Part shown: positions 11,460 through 20,877 of the stretch, piece after piece
Position numbering within the stretch: the first letter of the stretch is position 1
Layout of the letters: every line of letters starts with the position of its first letter
Origin: Melanopsichium pennsylvanicum
Lineage: Eukaryota > Basidiomycota > Ustilaginomycetes > Ustilaginales
NCBI GenBank assembly: GCA_900208305.1
Contig: OAPG01000012.1
Span: forward strand, 558,001-622,000
Length of the DNA stretch: 64,000 nucleotides
Reading direction: 5' to 3'
Position numbers and translations under genes: made by a program
The notes under the pieces: generated by a model
Told to the model about the DNA's origin: nothing
The model's database searches: none
The model's input: the letters and a program-made list of their open reading frames with translations, nothing else

Positions 11460-12599
11460 ATGGCGTCTAATGGCATTGGTATTGCCAACCTCCCCAACCA
11501 GCGTCACAAGATCGTCGCTAAAGCTGGAGGTCACTTTACTCTCATGGTTGTCGGTGAATCTGGTGTTGGTAAAACCACACTAATTAATACGCTCTTCTCC
11601 ACCGAACTTGCTACTGGCAAAGACTACACTCGTCGACACATCAAGCAGCTCGACAAGACTGTCGAAATCGACATCATCAAGGCCGAGCTTGAAGAGAAGC
11701 AGTTCAAGGTCAAACTCACGGTGATCGACACTCCTGGCTTCGGTGATTATGTCAATAACAGAGACTCGTGGACTCCCATTGTCGATTTCATTGACGATCA
11801 ACACGAGCTGTACATGCGTCAGGAACAGCAGCCCGAACGACTCGAGAAGACCGACCTGCGCGTTCACGCATGCCTCTACTTCATCAGGCCCACAGGACAC
11901 ACCTTGAAGCCATTGGATATCGAGACGATGAAGAGGCTGGGTACCAGGGTCAACTTGATTCCCGTGGTTGCCAAGGCGGATACTTTGACCCAGGCCGATC
12001 TGCAGGTGTTCAAACAGAAGATCAGGGAAGCAATCGCATCTCAGAACATTCGGGTCTATTCACCCCCAGTTGAGGCTGATGACGAGGCGAGCGCTGACCA
12101 TGCCAAGCTCCTCATGAGTGCCATGCCTTTCAGCATCATTGGTAGCACTGAAGACATTCACACGCCCGATGGACGTACCGTCAAAGGTCGAGAGTACCTC
12201 TGGGGTGTTGCCGAAGTTGAAAACGAAGAGCACTGCGATTTCAAGAAACTTCGCAGTCTTCTCATCCGAACTCACATGTTGGATCTCATCAACACCACCG
12301 AAGAGTTGCACTACGAAAACTACCGTCAGTCCCAAATGGAAACGCGCAAGTTTGGTGAACCCAAGGTCAAGAAGTTGGACAACCCCAAGTTCAAGGAGGA
12401 AGAAGAGATGCTCAGAAAGAGATTCACCGAACAGGTCAAGTTGGAGGAAGCAAGGTTCAGACAGTGGGAACAGCACTTGATTGCCGAAAGGGATAGGTTG
12501 AACAAGGATCTCGAGACAGCACACAGTACTGTCAAGGCTTTGGAGGCTGAATTGGATGCATTGCAAAATGGGTATGGTAGGGGTTCTCAACGTCGCTAA
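11460..12599 (+). CDS. CDC12: septin, CDC12 class, 379 aa
   Basis: A filament-forming GTP-binding septin that assembles with other septins at the bud neck, septum or hyphal tip. Seen: N-terminal ANLPNQRHKIV, P-loop GESGVGKT (about 32-39), switch DTPGFGD, the long-helix stretch RQEQQPERLEK, LRVHACLYFIRPTGH, AKAD (G4) and the septin element near WGVAEVENEEHCDF. The last 60 residues are a heptad coiled coil starting around RKRFTEQVKLEEARFRQWEQ. The pattern NLPNQR-K-IV and PIVDFIDDQH matches Cdc12 rather than Cdc3, Cdc10 or Cdc11. Start is the ATG at 11460 in AAGATGG; the frame is open upstream but contains no septin sequence. Single exon. Confidence 0.93.
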   Translation: MASNGIGIANLPNQRHKIVAKAGGHFTLMVVGESGVGKTTLINTLFSTELATGKDYTRRHIKQLDKTVEIDIIKAELEEKQFKVKLTVIDTPGFGDYVNNRDSWTPIVDFIDDQHELYMRQEQQPERLEKTDLRVHACLYFIRPTGHTLKPLDIETMKRLGTRVNLIPVVAKADTLTQADLQVFKQKIREAIASQNIRVYSPPVEADDEASADHAKLLMSAMPFSIIGSTEDIHTPDGRTVKGREYLWGVAEVENEEHCDFKKLRSLLIRTHMLDLINTTEELHYENYRQSQMETRKFGEPKVKKLDNPKFKEEEEMLRKRFTEQVKLEEARFRQWEQHLIAERDRLNKDLETAHSTVKALEAELDALQNGYGRGSQRR

Positions 12600-13270
12600 A
12601 AGTGCAAGTTTGCGATCGTATCACATAGCTTCCGAATCGTCTCTCGCGAGGTCGAAAGTCTGCGATGATAACACGTCGATTTCTTGTTCTGCGTGTAGTT
12701 CTCTCTTGTATCGTATCATTCTCACAACGTCAGGCGCGTGCTCGATGCAATTGAAGTAGGTTTATACAAGGTCATATTATAATGCAGCGCGGTTCGTCGC
12801 GTTGTGATGTGCTTGACAATGTAATGTACATGAATCCCAGCACGACAGTTCAGGCAAAGCAGGTATTGCTCCAAGTTCTGATATGGGGTTTTTTGCCTAG
12901 CGAGCAAGCTCTTGACTTTGCTGGACGTGGCACTTTTTTGATCGTTAAGAAGTAGGGGAACGAAACTTGGGCAGCTATTTGAGGCTGACACGACGAGGGA
13001 ACTGACGTTGAATCTTTGATGGGCGGAAGGGCGGTCTGAGGGTTCGAGCGGATTGCAGCCGCCAAGGCGAGAGGTCAATGACTATGTTCCAGGCAGGGTG
13101 AACTTGACCGAGTTCCCCCAACGAGAAAGCCAAGTCTCCCTGATAAACATTTTCGCTTCCCTTCCTTAGCGTCGACGCTAAATCCGACGATGCAAAGTTG
13201 TGATGAAGCGGAGGATAACAATCCTCGATGCTGCTATCGGATACTGCCCAAACCTCCCTATTCCTTTGCA
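12600..13270. other. intergenic region between septin and orphan gene (convergent)
   Basis: Contains the 3' sides of the septin (plus) and of the orphan minus-strand gene ending at 13271. Frames such as minus 12722-13078 look like chance ORFs. No repeat or RNA gene is evident. Confidence 0.5.
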
Positions 13271-14312
13271 CTAGATGTACGTCTGCAGGAAAAATCCAAT
13301 TGTCTTCTCACAGGCTTCACTGCCAAGCGTCTGGTGAGAGCGTTTCTGAGAAACGAAGAGATCGTGTGCAGCCAGAATCGCATTAGACTTGATAACGTCC
13401 GAGGGAAGCTCAGGCGATTCCAAATCGGGCTGTTTGCTAGAAACGATCGTCAGACAGGAATGCATTCGGGAGGAAGCTTATCATGGCGGACTCGATTCTG
13501 TCGAGGAACCAGCGAGGGTAACGTGCCAGTATGGCTTTATCCACCTTCTGCAACCCACCTATAGAGTGTCAGAATTTGAGTGTTTGGCGGCCAAAGACCA
13601 TTTCGACTTCACGAGGAGGATCGATGGCTTGTCTGAGCCCAGTAGCAATCGTGTGAATGGAGTTCAGAACGCCCTCGACGTCGAACGAAGTCTTGCCATT
13701 AGTTCGCTTGTCGGAAGTAGCGTTTTCGCCAGGGAGGTCGTCGTTCGGAGCTTCATCGGAGGGAGCCTTTGCTTCGAAAGCCTTCCTGGCGGGAGTTGAA
13801 GATACATCTTCAGTCAAGCTCTGTCCGGCGGTGGCCTTCTTGGCAGCCTTCTTCTTAGCTCCCTGGGCGAGACCCTGGATTACGGAATCTGCGGAGATGT
13901 TGGAGGGCTTGCTGATGTTGCGCTCCTGGTCTGAGCCAGACTCGCCGTCACTGGAAAATAGCTTCATCAGTGTGAGCAGAACGACTTCATGCTCCATATC
14001 GTTCATGGCTTCAATGAACGTGGGAGGCTAAACCTCAGGGATCTTTTTATCGACCTTACCAAAGTCTCCTGTGATGCTCCACCAGATGGCTGCTCGGTTG
14101 GCAAAGAGCGGTACCAGATCGTTTGGTCCATCAATAAGGTGGCACAGATCACTGAGCAGAAAAAGGATATGAGTCTCCTTCTCGACATCGAACTTGGCCT
14201 TTCCTGCAGCATTGGGCTCAGGAGTCACGATGGTGAAGTCGGGCTTCACCCCGGAAGTTATGGCGAGAGCGGCCATGAGTTCCTGAACTACCTGCTTTCT
14301 GATTTCGGACAT
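13271..14312 (-). CDS. orphan gene, about 294 aa in four exons (model inferred)
   Basis: One minus-strand frame runs from ATG 14312 through protein-like sequence but meets TAG at 14028-14030 and TGA at 13569-13571. Three short introns would remove the stops: 14009-14059 (51 bp, donor GTAAGG, acceptor GAAG), 13548-13598 (51 bp, donor GTCTTT, acceptor TTGCAG with CTGAC branch) and 13437-13491 (55 bp, donor GTCCGC, acceptor TTCTAG with CTGAC branch). Exons would be 14060-14312, 13599-14008, 13492-13547 and 13271-13436. The product has a conserved-looking N-terminus (THILFLLSDLCHLIDGPNDL), a low-complexity Lys/Ala/Ser middle and a charged end. No family is recognised. Donors 2 and 3 are weak, so a decaying pseudogene is the alternative. 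Confidence 0.45.
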
Positions 14313-15465
14313 ACTTTAGGCTGATGCAGCGTAGTGTAGACAGGATTATGTTTTGGCGTCTGTTGAGACTATTCTTGTAGGATGAGTTTGAGGATGGGGA
14401 GTTCAATCAGCACAGACAATCCACCCGCAGCTCCTTTATGTACCCTACCACAGCCACTCATCCGGGCTCAGTAGACACGCTCGAAAGTTTGAAATCAGTG
14501 GTGCGCAGCGAGAGCGAGATGCTCTACATAGTATGGTGCTGATAGCGGATAGAGCCTAGCCCGCCAAGGCCTAGCCGAAATGGATTCAATATGAAGTCGA
14601 TGCTGCGCGTGGTGTTGTGGAAGGCCTTGGATGCGCAAAAGAGGGCTCACGCGTGGTCACACTCTTCTTTTCCTGTGCAATTTGGCATTTTGGCGCGCTC
14701 GTCTGCGCTGTGTGCTCGCACACTTGGGCACACGCACCCACACACAGCACGCGTGTTGCTGAACTCGAATTTCTGCACCGCCCCCTTCGAATTCAGACGT
14801 CTGCGCAGAAAGAGGCGGCAGCAGAACAGTCACGTCTCTAAAAGAGTAATCAATGCATCGGCTCGATTCCACCAGCACAAGAAAGGCATAGGCAAACTTA
14901 AGCGATGGATGGCTCATTATTACGCACCTTGCACTTTGGCTGTTCACTCATCCACGTTTGCACGCTCTCGCTCTAATCTCCACACGCTCTCTCTCTCTCT
15001 CCCTCTCTCTCTTCTCTCGCTTGTGCATCACACTTTCTCGGATTCACTTTTCATCTTTCCATCATCACATCACATCACATCACATCGCGCTTGCCATCAC
15101 CCAAACTTGTCCGTGCGCCTTCCCCCGCTTCCCATCCGCTCAGGCACCGTGCACACGCAAGCTCACTGTCACGGTCGCCATCAACGCATCATATTCGCAC
15201 ATTCGTTGCGCTGAAGAGGATACCCTTCACCCTCGCCTCCTTGTCCCCTCATTCGCTGTTCGCCCATTCACTGCGATAAGTTTTCGATCAGATCACTGTC
15301 ACCTTTTGCCTTTGGTCTTGTCTCGGCCCAGTACCGAACACTGGTCTGAATCAGCGCACGTCTGCGACTGCTGTATCACTTGCATATTCAAGAGAAATTC
15401 GGCAACTCCGGCTTCCATCAACTTCCTCGATCTTCTCCCACCAATTCCGCCAACCACAGACGGCC
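14313..15465. promoter_or_regulatory. promoter and CT-rich leader of epsin
   Basis: Between the divergent orphan gene and epsin. From about 14980 on the plus strand is rich in CT and in CATCA repeats (CTCTCT at 14986-15013; four CATCA-type units near 15062-15086), a common smut leader composition. Short plus-strand ORFs here are not protein-like. Confidence 0.5.
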
Positions 15466-17062
15466 ATGTCGCTCCAAAACATCTCCAAATCCGCCGTTCG
15501 TGTGGGCAAAAACTACATCAAAGGCTACTCAGATGTTCAGGTCAAGGTCAGAGATGCTACCTCCAACGACCCTTGGGGTCCTAGTGGCACTCAGATGAAC
15601 GAGCTTGCTCAGCTCAGCTACAACCAGTACGTACTCGCCCAAACTGCATCCTTCTTTGATTCACAACTAGAATCCATAGAGCTAACCACGTGTTTGGTTT
15701 GTTGTATTGTCTTGACTTTTTCATAGAAACGAGTTCATCGAGATGATGGAGATTCTCGACAAGCGTCTCAATGACAAGGGCAAGAACTGGAGGCACGTCT
15801 TCAAATCCCTCACCCTCCTCGACTACCTCCTTCACGCCGGTTCCGAAAATGTCGTCATCTACTTCCGCGACAACATCTACATTGTAAAGACGCTCAAAGA
15901 GTTCCAGTACATTGATGAGAACGGCAAGGACCAAGGCGCAAATGTTCGACAAAAGGCAAAGGATATTACCAACCTTCTCCAAGACGAGGCGCGTCTGCGT
16001 GATGAGCGTAGATCGCGTTCTCACATGCGCGATCGCATGTCCAATGGCCCTGACGACGACGACGATGCTTCTCAAAGAAGGAGGGCGGAACGGGAGAGGA
16101 ATCGTCGACAACCTGGCAATGAGGATGACGAACTTCGCAGGGCTATCGAAGAGTCGAAGCGCATGGCCCGAGAAGAGCAGAATCGCATCCGAGCTGAAGC
16201 CAAAGATGAAGAGGAGCTTCAACGAGCACTTGCACTTTCCAAGAAGGAGGAAGAGGAACGCATCAAAGCGCTCGAGGAAGCCAACAAGAATGCGCTGTTC
16301 GATGATTCGATCAACCTGGATGGACCCAACGCTTATACCCAGAACCAGCAAGTTGACTTCTTTGGCAACCCTCTCGTCGATACCTCCGGAGGTCAAGGCT
16401 ACGGTGTTCAGCCCCAGTACACGTCTTTCAACCCTTACATGCAGATGCAACCCACGGGCTACAATCCGTTTTTGCAGAATCAGTTGCAACAGCAGGAACT
16501 CATGCAGCAGCAGTACATGCAGCAACAACAGGCCGAGTACCAGAGGCAGTTGGAGTTGCAACAGGCTGCAGTCCAGTATCAAAACATGATGACTCAACAA
16601 CAACAACAGCAACCAATCCAACCTCAACCTACTTCGTTTGGTTCCAACAACCCTTGGTTGCAGTCCTCGGGAGGTCAACAGCCGCAACAACAGCACAATG
16701 TACCCGTGGGTGACTTGTTCTCTTCCGCACCAACGCCTCCACCGGTTCAGCAGGTACCACAGCCGGTGCAGCAACCGCAACAGCCACCTCAAATGTCTCC
16801 GCAGCAGCAGAACAGGCCGATCCGGGCCAAAGTCAACGATGATGGAAGGTACAACGAGCTGAACCGGTTGCTTGCGATGGGTGATGGTGTGGATACGTTT
16901 GGCAACACAGGCGATATGAGGATGGGACCCAACATGGCGCAGTACAATCAGATGAGGGCGCAGAGGACGGGTATGAATTTTAATGCCAATACCAACCAGA
17001 ATCAGAACCAAGGGGGGAATGGTGGTGGTGATGCTGCCAACAATCCTTTCTTCAAGGTTTGA
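15466..17062 (+). CDS. epsin (ENTH-domain endocytic adaptor), 498 aa, two exons
   Basis: Links PtdIns(4,5)P2 membrane, ubiquitinated cargo and clathrin/EH-domain proteins during endocytosis. Exon 1 is 15466-15626 and exon 2 is 15727-17062; the 100-bp intron (GTACGT to TCATAG, CTTGAC branch) joins SYNQ to NEFIEMM. The ENTH domain fills the first 150 residues (KVRDATSNDPWGPSG, LDYLLHAGSENVV, LKEFQYID, VRQKAKDITNLL). Two ubiquitin-interacting motifs follow at about 186-200 (DDELRRAIEESK) and 213-228 (EEELQRALALSK), then a Gln/Pro-rich tail with NPF motifs (YNPFLQ and the terminal NNPFFKV) for EH domains. The order is exactly that of yeast Ent1/Ent2. Start ATG begins the canonical membrane-inserting helix. 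Confidence 0.95.
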
Positions 17063-17479
17063 GTCAGCGATGGTGATTTTCGATTCCCTTACGCTTTCAC
17101 TTTGTTATTTTGTGGATCTTGTTGTTTCGATTATGAATTCATTTGCCCATTTTTTTTCATTCGTCCTTTTTGTTAGAGCTCGGAAGTAGGTCTTTTGTTT
17201 TCTGATGATGATAAGAAGCAGGTACTCTGTATCTTATTGGGGATTTGTGGGAGATTTGGAAAATTTGGCAGATGGTTTTAAAAAGAAAATTGTGCCAGCT
17301 GGGTTGGAAGCAGACTGTGATGGATGGTAATTGGGATGTTGGAATGACGTTTTTGATGAATTTCAGAGAGGTTCGGGTTTTGAGGCAGTTGTGGGGAAAA
17401 AACGGTGAATTCGTTCATACATTGCTACTTGGAAGTTTTATGTGGAAATGAATGGCTTGTTTTTTTGTTTTTTTTTTTA
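17063..17479. other. convergent intergenic, T-rich
   Basis: 3' regions of epsin (plus) and P450 (minus). Unusually rich in T and G on the plus strand, with several T runs (about 17150-17175 and 17460-17480). No gene seen. Confidence 0.55.
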
Positions 17480-19090
17480 TCAAAACTTGAGTTTGTTGGA
17501 GTGATAACTCAATCGAACTGGAGCTGTTGGATACCTTCTATGTTCACTTTCCTGATCAGGATAAGGAACTGTATCCACGTCATACACTTTGCCCTTCCCA
17601 TCTGTCGTCTTGCAATCTGGAAAACATAACAAGAAAGCTGCATGGACAGCCCTGATTTCCAACTTTGCAAACCTCATTCCTAAACACACATGTCTGCCAG
17701 CACCCCAAGGAACGAATTCGCCTTCACCCTTTCCTTCTCCTCTTGCGAATCGTTGAGGATCGAATTTGAGTGGATGCTTGTAAATGTTTGAGTTTCTATG
17801 AGCCGAACCTAGCCAGAAGGCGACGAATTCTCGATCGTTGATGGTATCCTGCGAAATCTTTGTTTCGGAATGCGTGACTTTGGAATTGGTTTTGAGTTTA
17901 CGCCGAAAGATCAGCGAGATCATCAGAATTCGAAGTGTTTCGTCCAAAACCGTTTCGTACAAAGGCAATTCTCCTTCCCACTTGTCCAACGATGTCCTCT
18001 CCAACTTCTCCAGGAGGGTCAAATTGTCGTAATCATCGCCCCTTTCCTCAGCTGCTTTGCGGAAAACGGATTCAAACTCTTGCCTGACCTTATCACGAAG
18101 TTGAGGCTGGGCGTGAAGGAATACCAACAACCAAGATGCTACTCCGGTTGTGTTGATGATGGCAGCAAAAAGACCTCCCATTATGAAATCTTCGATCGAC
18201 TTTGTGGATGCGTCTCGATCAATCATTTCCTGAATGTAATCGTTCTCCTTCCTGCCTGCTTTCTTACGTGATTCGATCGTGGTGCGAATGGCGGTTGACA
18301 TTTTGATCGCACCGATCCATTTGAGTACCGTGGATGGCCAAGGGAAGAGGGGGAAATGGGTAGGCATGTAACCAGTGTTATCAGCAAATTGCCAAAAGGG
18401 ACCTTCCATGGCTTGAACCGTCTTGATATCTCGAGCGTGTTCTGCAAGACCGACAAAGAGTACCGAGACCTGGAAGACGAGAGGGTAGATGGTTTTGTGA
18501 ACGTCAAGATGAGCATTTCGGGCGGGGCAGGACTGGAAGAATTCGACAGCAGCGCGGCACATGTCGGGTAGATTTTGTTGCAAACGTTTGGATGAAGTTG
18601 CAAGCTTCAAATTTTGAACGAAATCGTTGATTCCAGCATCTTGAGAGGGAGGAGAGGATTGGAGGAACGAAGGCACTTCGGGGATACCAGCAAACATGAC
18701 CTCGTAGCCCGCATTGAAGTCGAGACCGCGATCGTGGAAAAACGTCTTGCCATCCTGGATGGGATCGTTGGTGATGGTCATGATGTGGTTGCGGGAGCTG
18801 ACGCGGACCGAGATCTGCTTGGGTGGGATCTTGTGCCATGATTCAGGATCGCCAAAGACTTTTCGAAGAAAAGAGTTGCGTGCCGAGTAGAGATCAAAGG
18901 GACCAAGTCCGGGGAAGAGGGAGGAGTTATAGGATTTGACTGGGCCTGAACGGTTGAGTCCAGAGGGAGGCTTGAAGAGGTTCCATACGAGCAAGGCGGT
19001 GAGGATGGCTGTGGCGGACCAGAAGGAAGGGGAGGTGGCTAGGGAGCCTTGAGTCGAGACGGATAAGATGGAGGAGGTGATGTTGGACAT
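17480..19090 (-). CDS. cytochrome P450, membrane-anchored, distantly CYP51-like, 536 aa
   Basis: A heme-thiolate monooxygenase, probably on the ER, using P450 reductase. Seen: N-terminal hydrophobic anchor (SATAILTALLVWNLF), ExxR in DETLR (K helix), PERF-like DPQRF, and heme loop FVPWGAGRHVCLG with cysteine about 469. The I helix reads AAIINTTG, so asparagine replaces the acidic residue usually before the threonine pair, while the following helix (SWLLVFLHAQPQL) is like the CYP51/CYP7 group. Length is normal. I use the ATG at 19090 (MSNITSS, context CACCATG); the frame is open further but without ATG. Single exon. It may be a divergent sterol or lipid hydroxylase; it is not the canonical CYP51. 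Substrate unknown. Confidence 0.88.
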   Translation of the reverse strand: MSNITSSILSVSTQGSLATSPSFWSATAILTALLVWNLFKPPSGLNRSGPVKSYNSSLFPGLGPFDLYSARNSFLRKVFGDPESWHKIPPKQISVRVSSRNHIMTITNDPIQDGKTFFHDRGLDFNAGYEVMFAGIPEVPSFLQSSPPSQDAGINDFVQNLKLATSSKRLQQNLPDMCRAAVEFFQSCPARNAHLDVHKTIYPLVFQVSVLFVGLAEHARDIKTVQAMEGPFWQFADNTGYMPTHFPLFPWPSTVLKWIGAIKMSTAIRTTIESRKKAGRKENDYIQEMIDRDASTKSIEDFIMGGLFAAIINTTGVASWLLVFLHAQPQLRDKVRQEFESVFRKAAEERGDDYDNLTLLEKLERTSLDKWEGELPLYETVLDETLRILMISLIFRRKLKTNSKVTHSETKISQDTINDREFVAFWLGSAHRNSNIYKHPLKFDPQRFARGEGKGEGEFVPWGAGRHVCLGMRFAKLEIRAVHAAFLLCFPDCKTTDGKGKVYDVDTVPYPDQESEHRRYPTAPVRLSYHSNKLKF

Positions 19091-20075
19091 GGTGATGACT
19101 GTGTTCGTGGGCGACACCACGCGGTGGGACGCGGTAGGGTGGGGAGCTGCGCTTCCTTGCGAGTGGAGTATGCGATTGAATGGGTGAAACGGTAAACCTT
19201 GCTACGTATGCACGTGAGAGCGGGGACGGTGGAGTGAGGAGGGAGAGGATATGTGCGGGGGCATTACCGTAAGAGCGAGGGTGCGGACGTTTAGAATAAA
19301 GGTGTGATGAGATCTCCACAAGGGATAGTTGAAGCGAACCTTGCACTGTAAGTAGTGCTGCTGGATGCTGTGACAGATGAAACTGACCGTCACTAGCTAG
19401 CCTTTGAGAGGACCCCACCGAAGATTACAGAGTGGTACAGGGATCTAATTTATGGTCTGACAAATCGGCAAGGTGTAGGGTTGACTACGCTAAGCTAGAA
19501 TTGTTTGATATTTTTTTATTTTTTATTTTTTATTTTTTAATCTTGACCAAAAGCCGTCGGAGCGACGTGGTTCAAGGTTACTGTGTACTGCATTCTTTCT
19601 GTGCTTATTTTGTGTGGTAGGGTACAGTAAATTTGATTCAAAATATGTAAAGGTATTCTTGTTCTCCTATTTGTACGCCAAGATTGCGATGCCTGCAGAA
19701 GTGTGCTTTTGTCGATTAGCCGAAACACGTCTTAGCGCTTCAACGGCTGCACACCATTCTCCCACCCTTCAAACAAGACGCGGAAGCGAGCAGAAGCGAC
19801 AAAAGCGGGTGACTGCTTCATCAGATGATGCCACATATTATGCCACATATTATGCCACATATTATGCAGAAGAACATTTTAATCGCAATACTCACGGCTC
19901 CACCATGCAAGCCGCACTATCCGCAGCCCCTGGGGGACTTATCACGTCCACTGTCTCGGAAACGCTCCCAAAGCATAATTTCAGGTGAATGCAACCTCAC
20001 CACAGCAACGAAATCATTAGAAGAGCAGATTGTGGTAAGGTATATATTTGCACACTCCCGTATATTGATTGTATC
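19091..20075. other. P450 promoter and tRNA upstream region
   Basis: Holds the P450 promoter (minus) to about 19400, a T/A-rich stretch with TTTTTATTTTT units near 19510-19540, a TACAGTAAATTT word at 19623-19634, and the 12-bp tandem repeat listed separately. No protein-coding frame convinces. Confidence 0.5.
19828..19867 (+). repeat. 12-bp tandem repeat, 3.3 copies
   Basis: The unit ATGCCACATATT is repeated exactly three times followed by ATGC. It lies about 210 bp upstream of the tRNA. Copies are identical, so the array is probably recent and variable between strains. Confidence 0.95.
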
Positions 20076-20182
20076 GGTCGAATGCCCGAGTGGTTATGGG
20101 GCTGGCTTCAAGAACACACGATTTCTTGGCCACGTATGGCAACACCTCCAGTATATCCTGGGTTCGAATCCCAGTTCGACCA
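20076..20182 (+). tRNA. tRNA with intron, probably tRNA-Leu(CAA)
   Basis: Acceptor GGTCGAA pairs perfectly with TTCGACC at 20175-20181, with A as discriminator. An A-box-like TGCCCGAGTGG forms the D arm (CCC with GGG), and the T arm is CTGGG-TTCGAAT-CCCAG containing a perfect B box GGTTCGAATCC. The anticodon loop reads TTCAAGA, giving anticodon CAA, and CAAGAA pairs with TTCTTG a few bases on, the anticodon-intron pairing typical of Leu(CAA) precursors. Total 107 bp fits a class II tRNA plus an intron of about 20-25 bp. The exact 3' splice site and variable arm are unclear: the best anticodon-stem pairings each leave one mismatch. Confidence 0.78.
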
Positions 20183-20877
20183 AACTATCTTTTTGCTTCT
20201 ATGTCAAGTGGTTTACTCTATCTCACCCGCCAATCAGAATTAGCAATATATGTGGTGAAAAGCTACTCGATATCCGCTCGGAATGTTGACCTTCGTAAAA
20301 GACTAAGAAGGGAAGAACAGAGACAAAAAAGAAAAGAAATAAGAAGAAAGAAAAAAAAAAAAGTATGGCAACTTGATTTTCGTGTTTGTTGGTGTCACCG
20401 TACGAGTGGTCGAATGGGAGGTGAGGAAAAAGGTGGAGAATGCGGAGAGCACGGTCAGTATCGGCTATTGTGGCACTGCGAGTATCCGGTGTTTAAAGGA
20501 TTAGTCAAGTGTCCAACCTCACGGCTCACATCCCAATCTTCCTCGACTAACTTTGCACCCCACATCAGCACTCAATTTATCACCATCACCATCATCGTCC
20601 TCATCATCCTCACTACCTGGTCTTGTACCGCTAAATCATTCGGAGTCGTCGTCTTTGTTTTCAAATTGCAGCCTTGTACACAATCAAGAGACGACTGCCA
20701 ACATCGGTTCTTTGACTTTGACGCCTGCTACTTTTGTCCTTCTCATCTTGACAACCAAGAGCAACGTAACGTTTATCACTGGCTAGTAGGCTCGAACCTA
20801 TCCCATAATTGGCGCAGAAGTATCAGGAGCAGCTTCTCACCACTACTGACAGCAGCTGGGGTTTTTAGGTAATCACC
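20183..20877. other. tRNA to PEX7 intergenic region
   Basis: Contains the Pol III terminator, a purine tract (about 20300-20365, AGAAAG and A runs) and then the C/T-rich PEX7 leader. No other gene seen; the plus frame 20069-20872 is an artefact spanning the tRNA. Confidence 0.5.
20190..20194 (+). terminator. RNA polymerase III terminator
   Basis: A TTTTT run starts 8 bases after the tRNA discriminator base, the usual Pol III stop signal. Confidence 0.75.

Noticed and set aside
15614..17011. 465-codon minus-strand frame opposite epsin
   Set aside because: It is the mirror of the epsin Gln/Asp-rich coding exon (Leu/Val/Arg-rich shadow); no independent evidence.
17480..19120. P450 start ten codons upstream at 19120
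   Set aside because: The codon there is GTG; the ATG at 19090 has a good context and leaves a normal membrane anchor.
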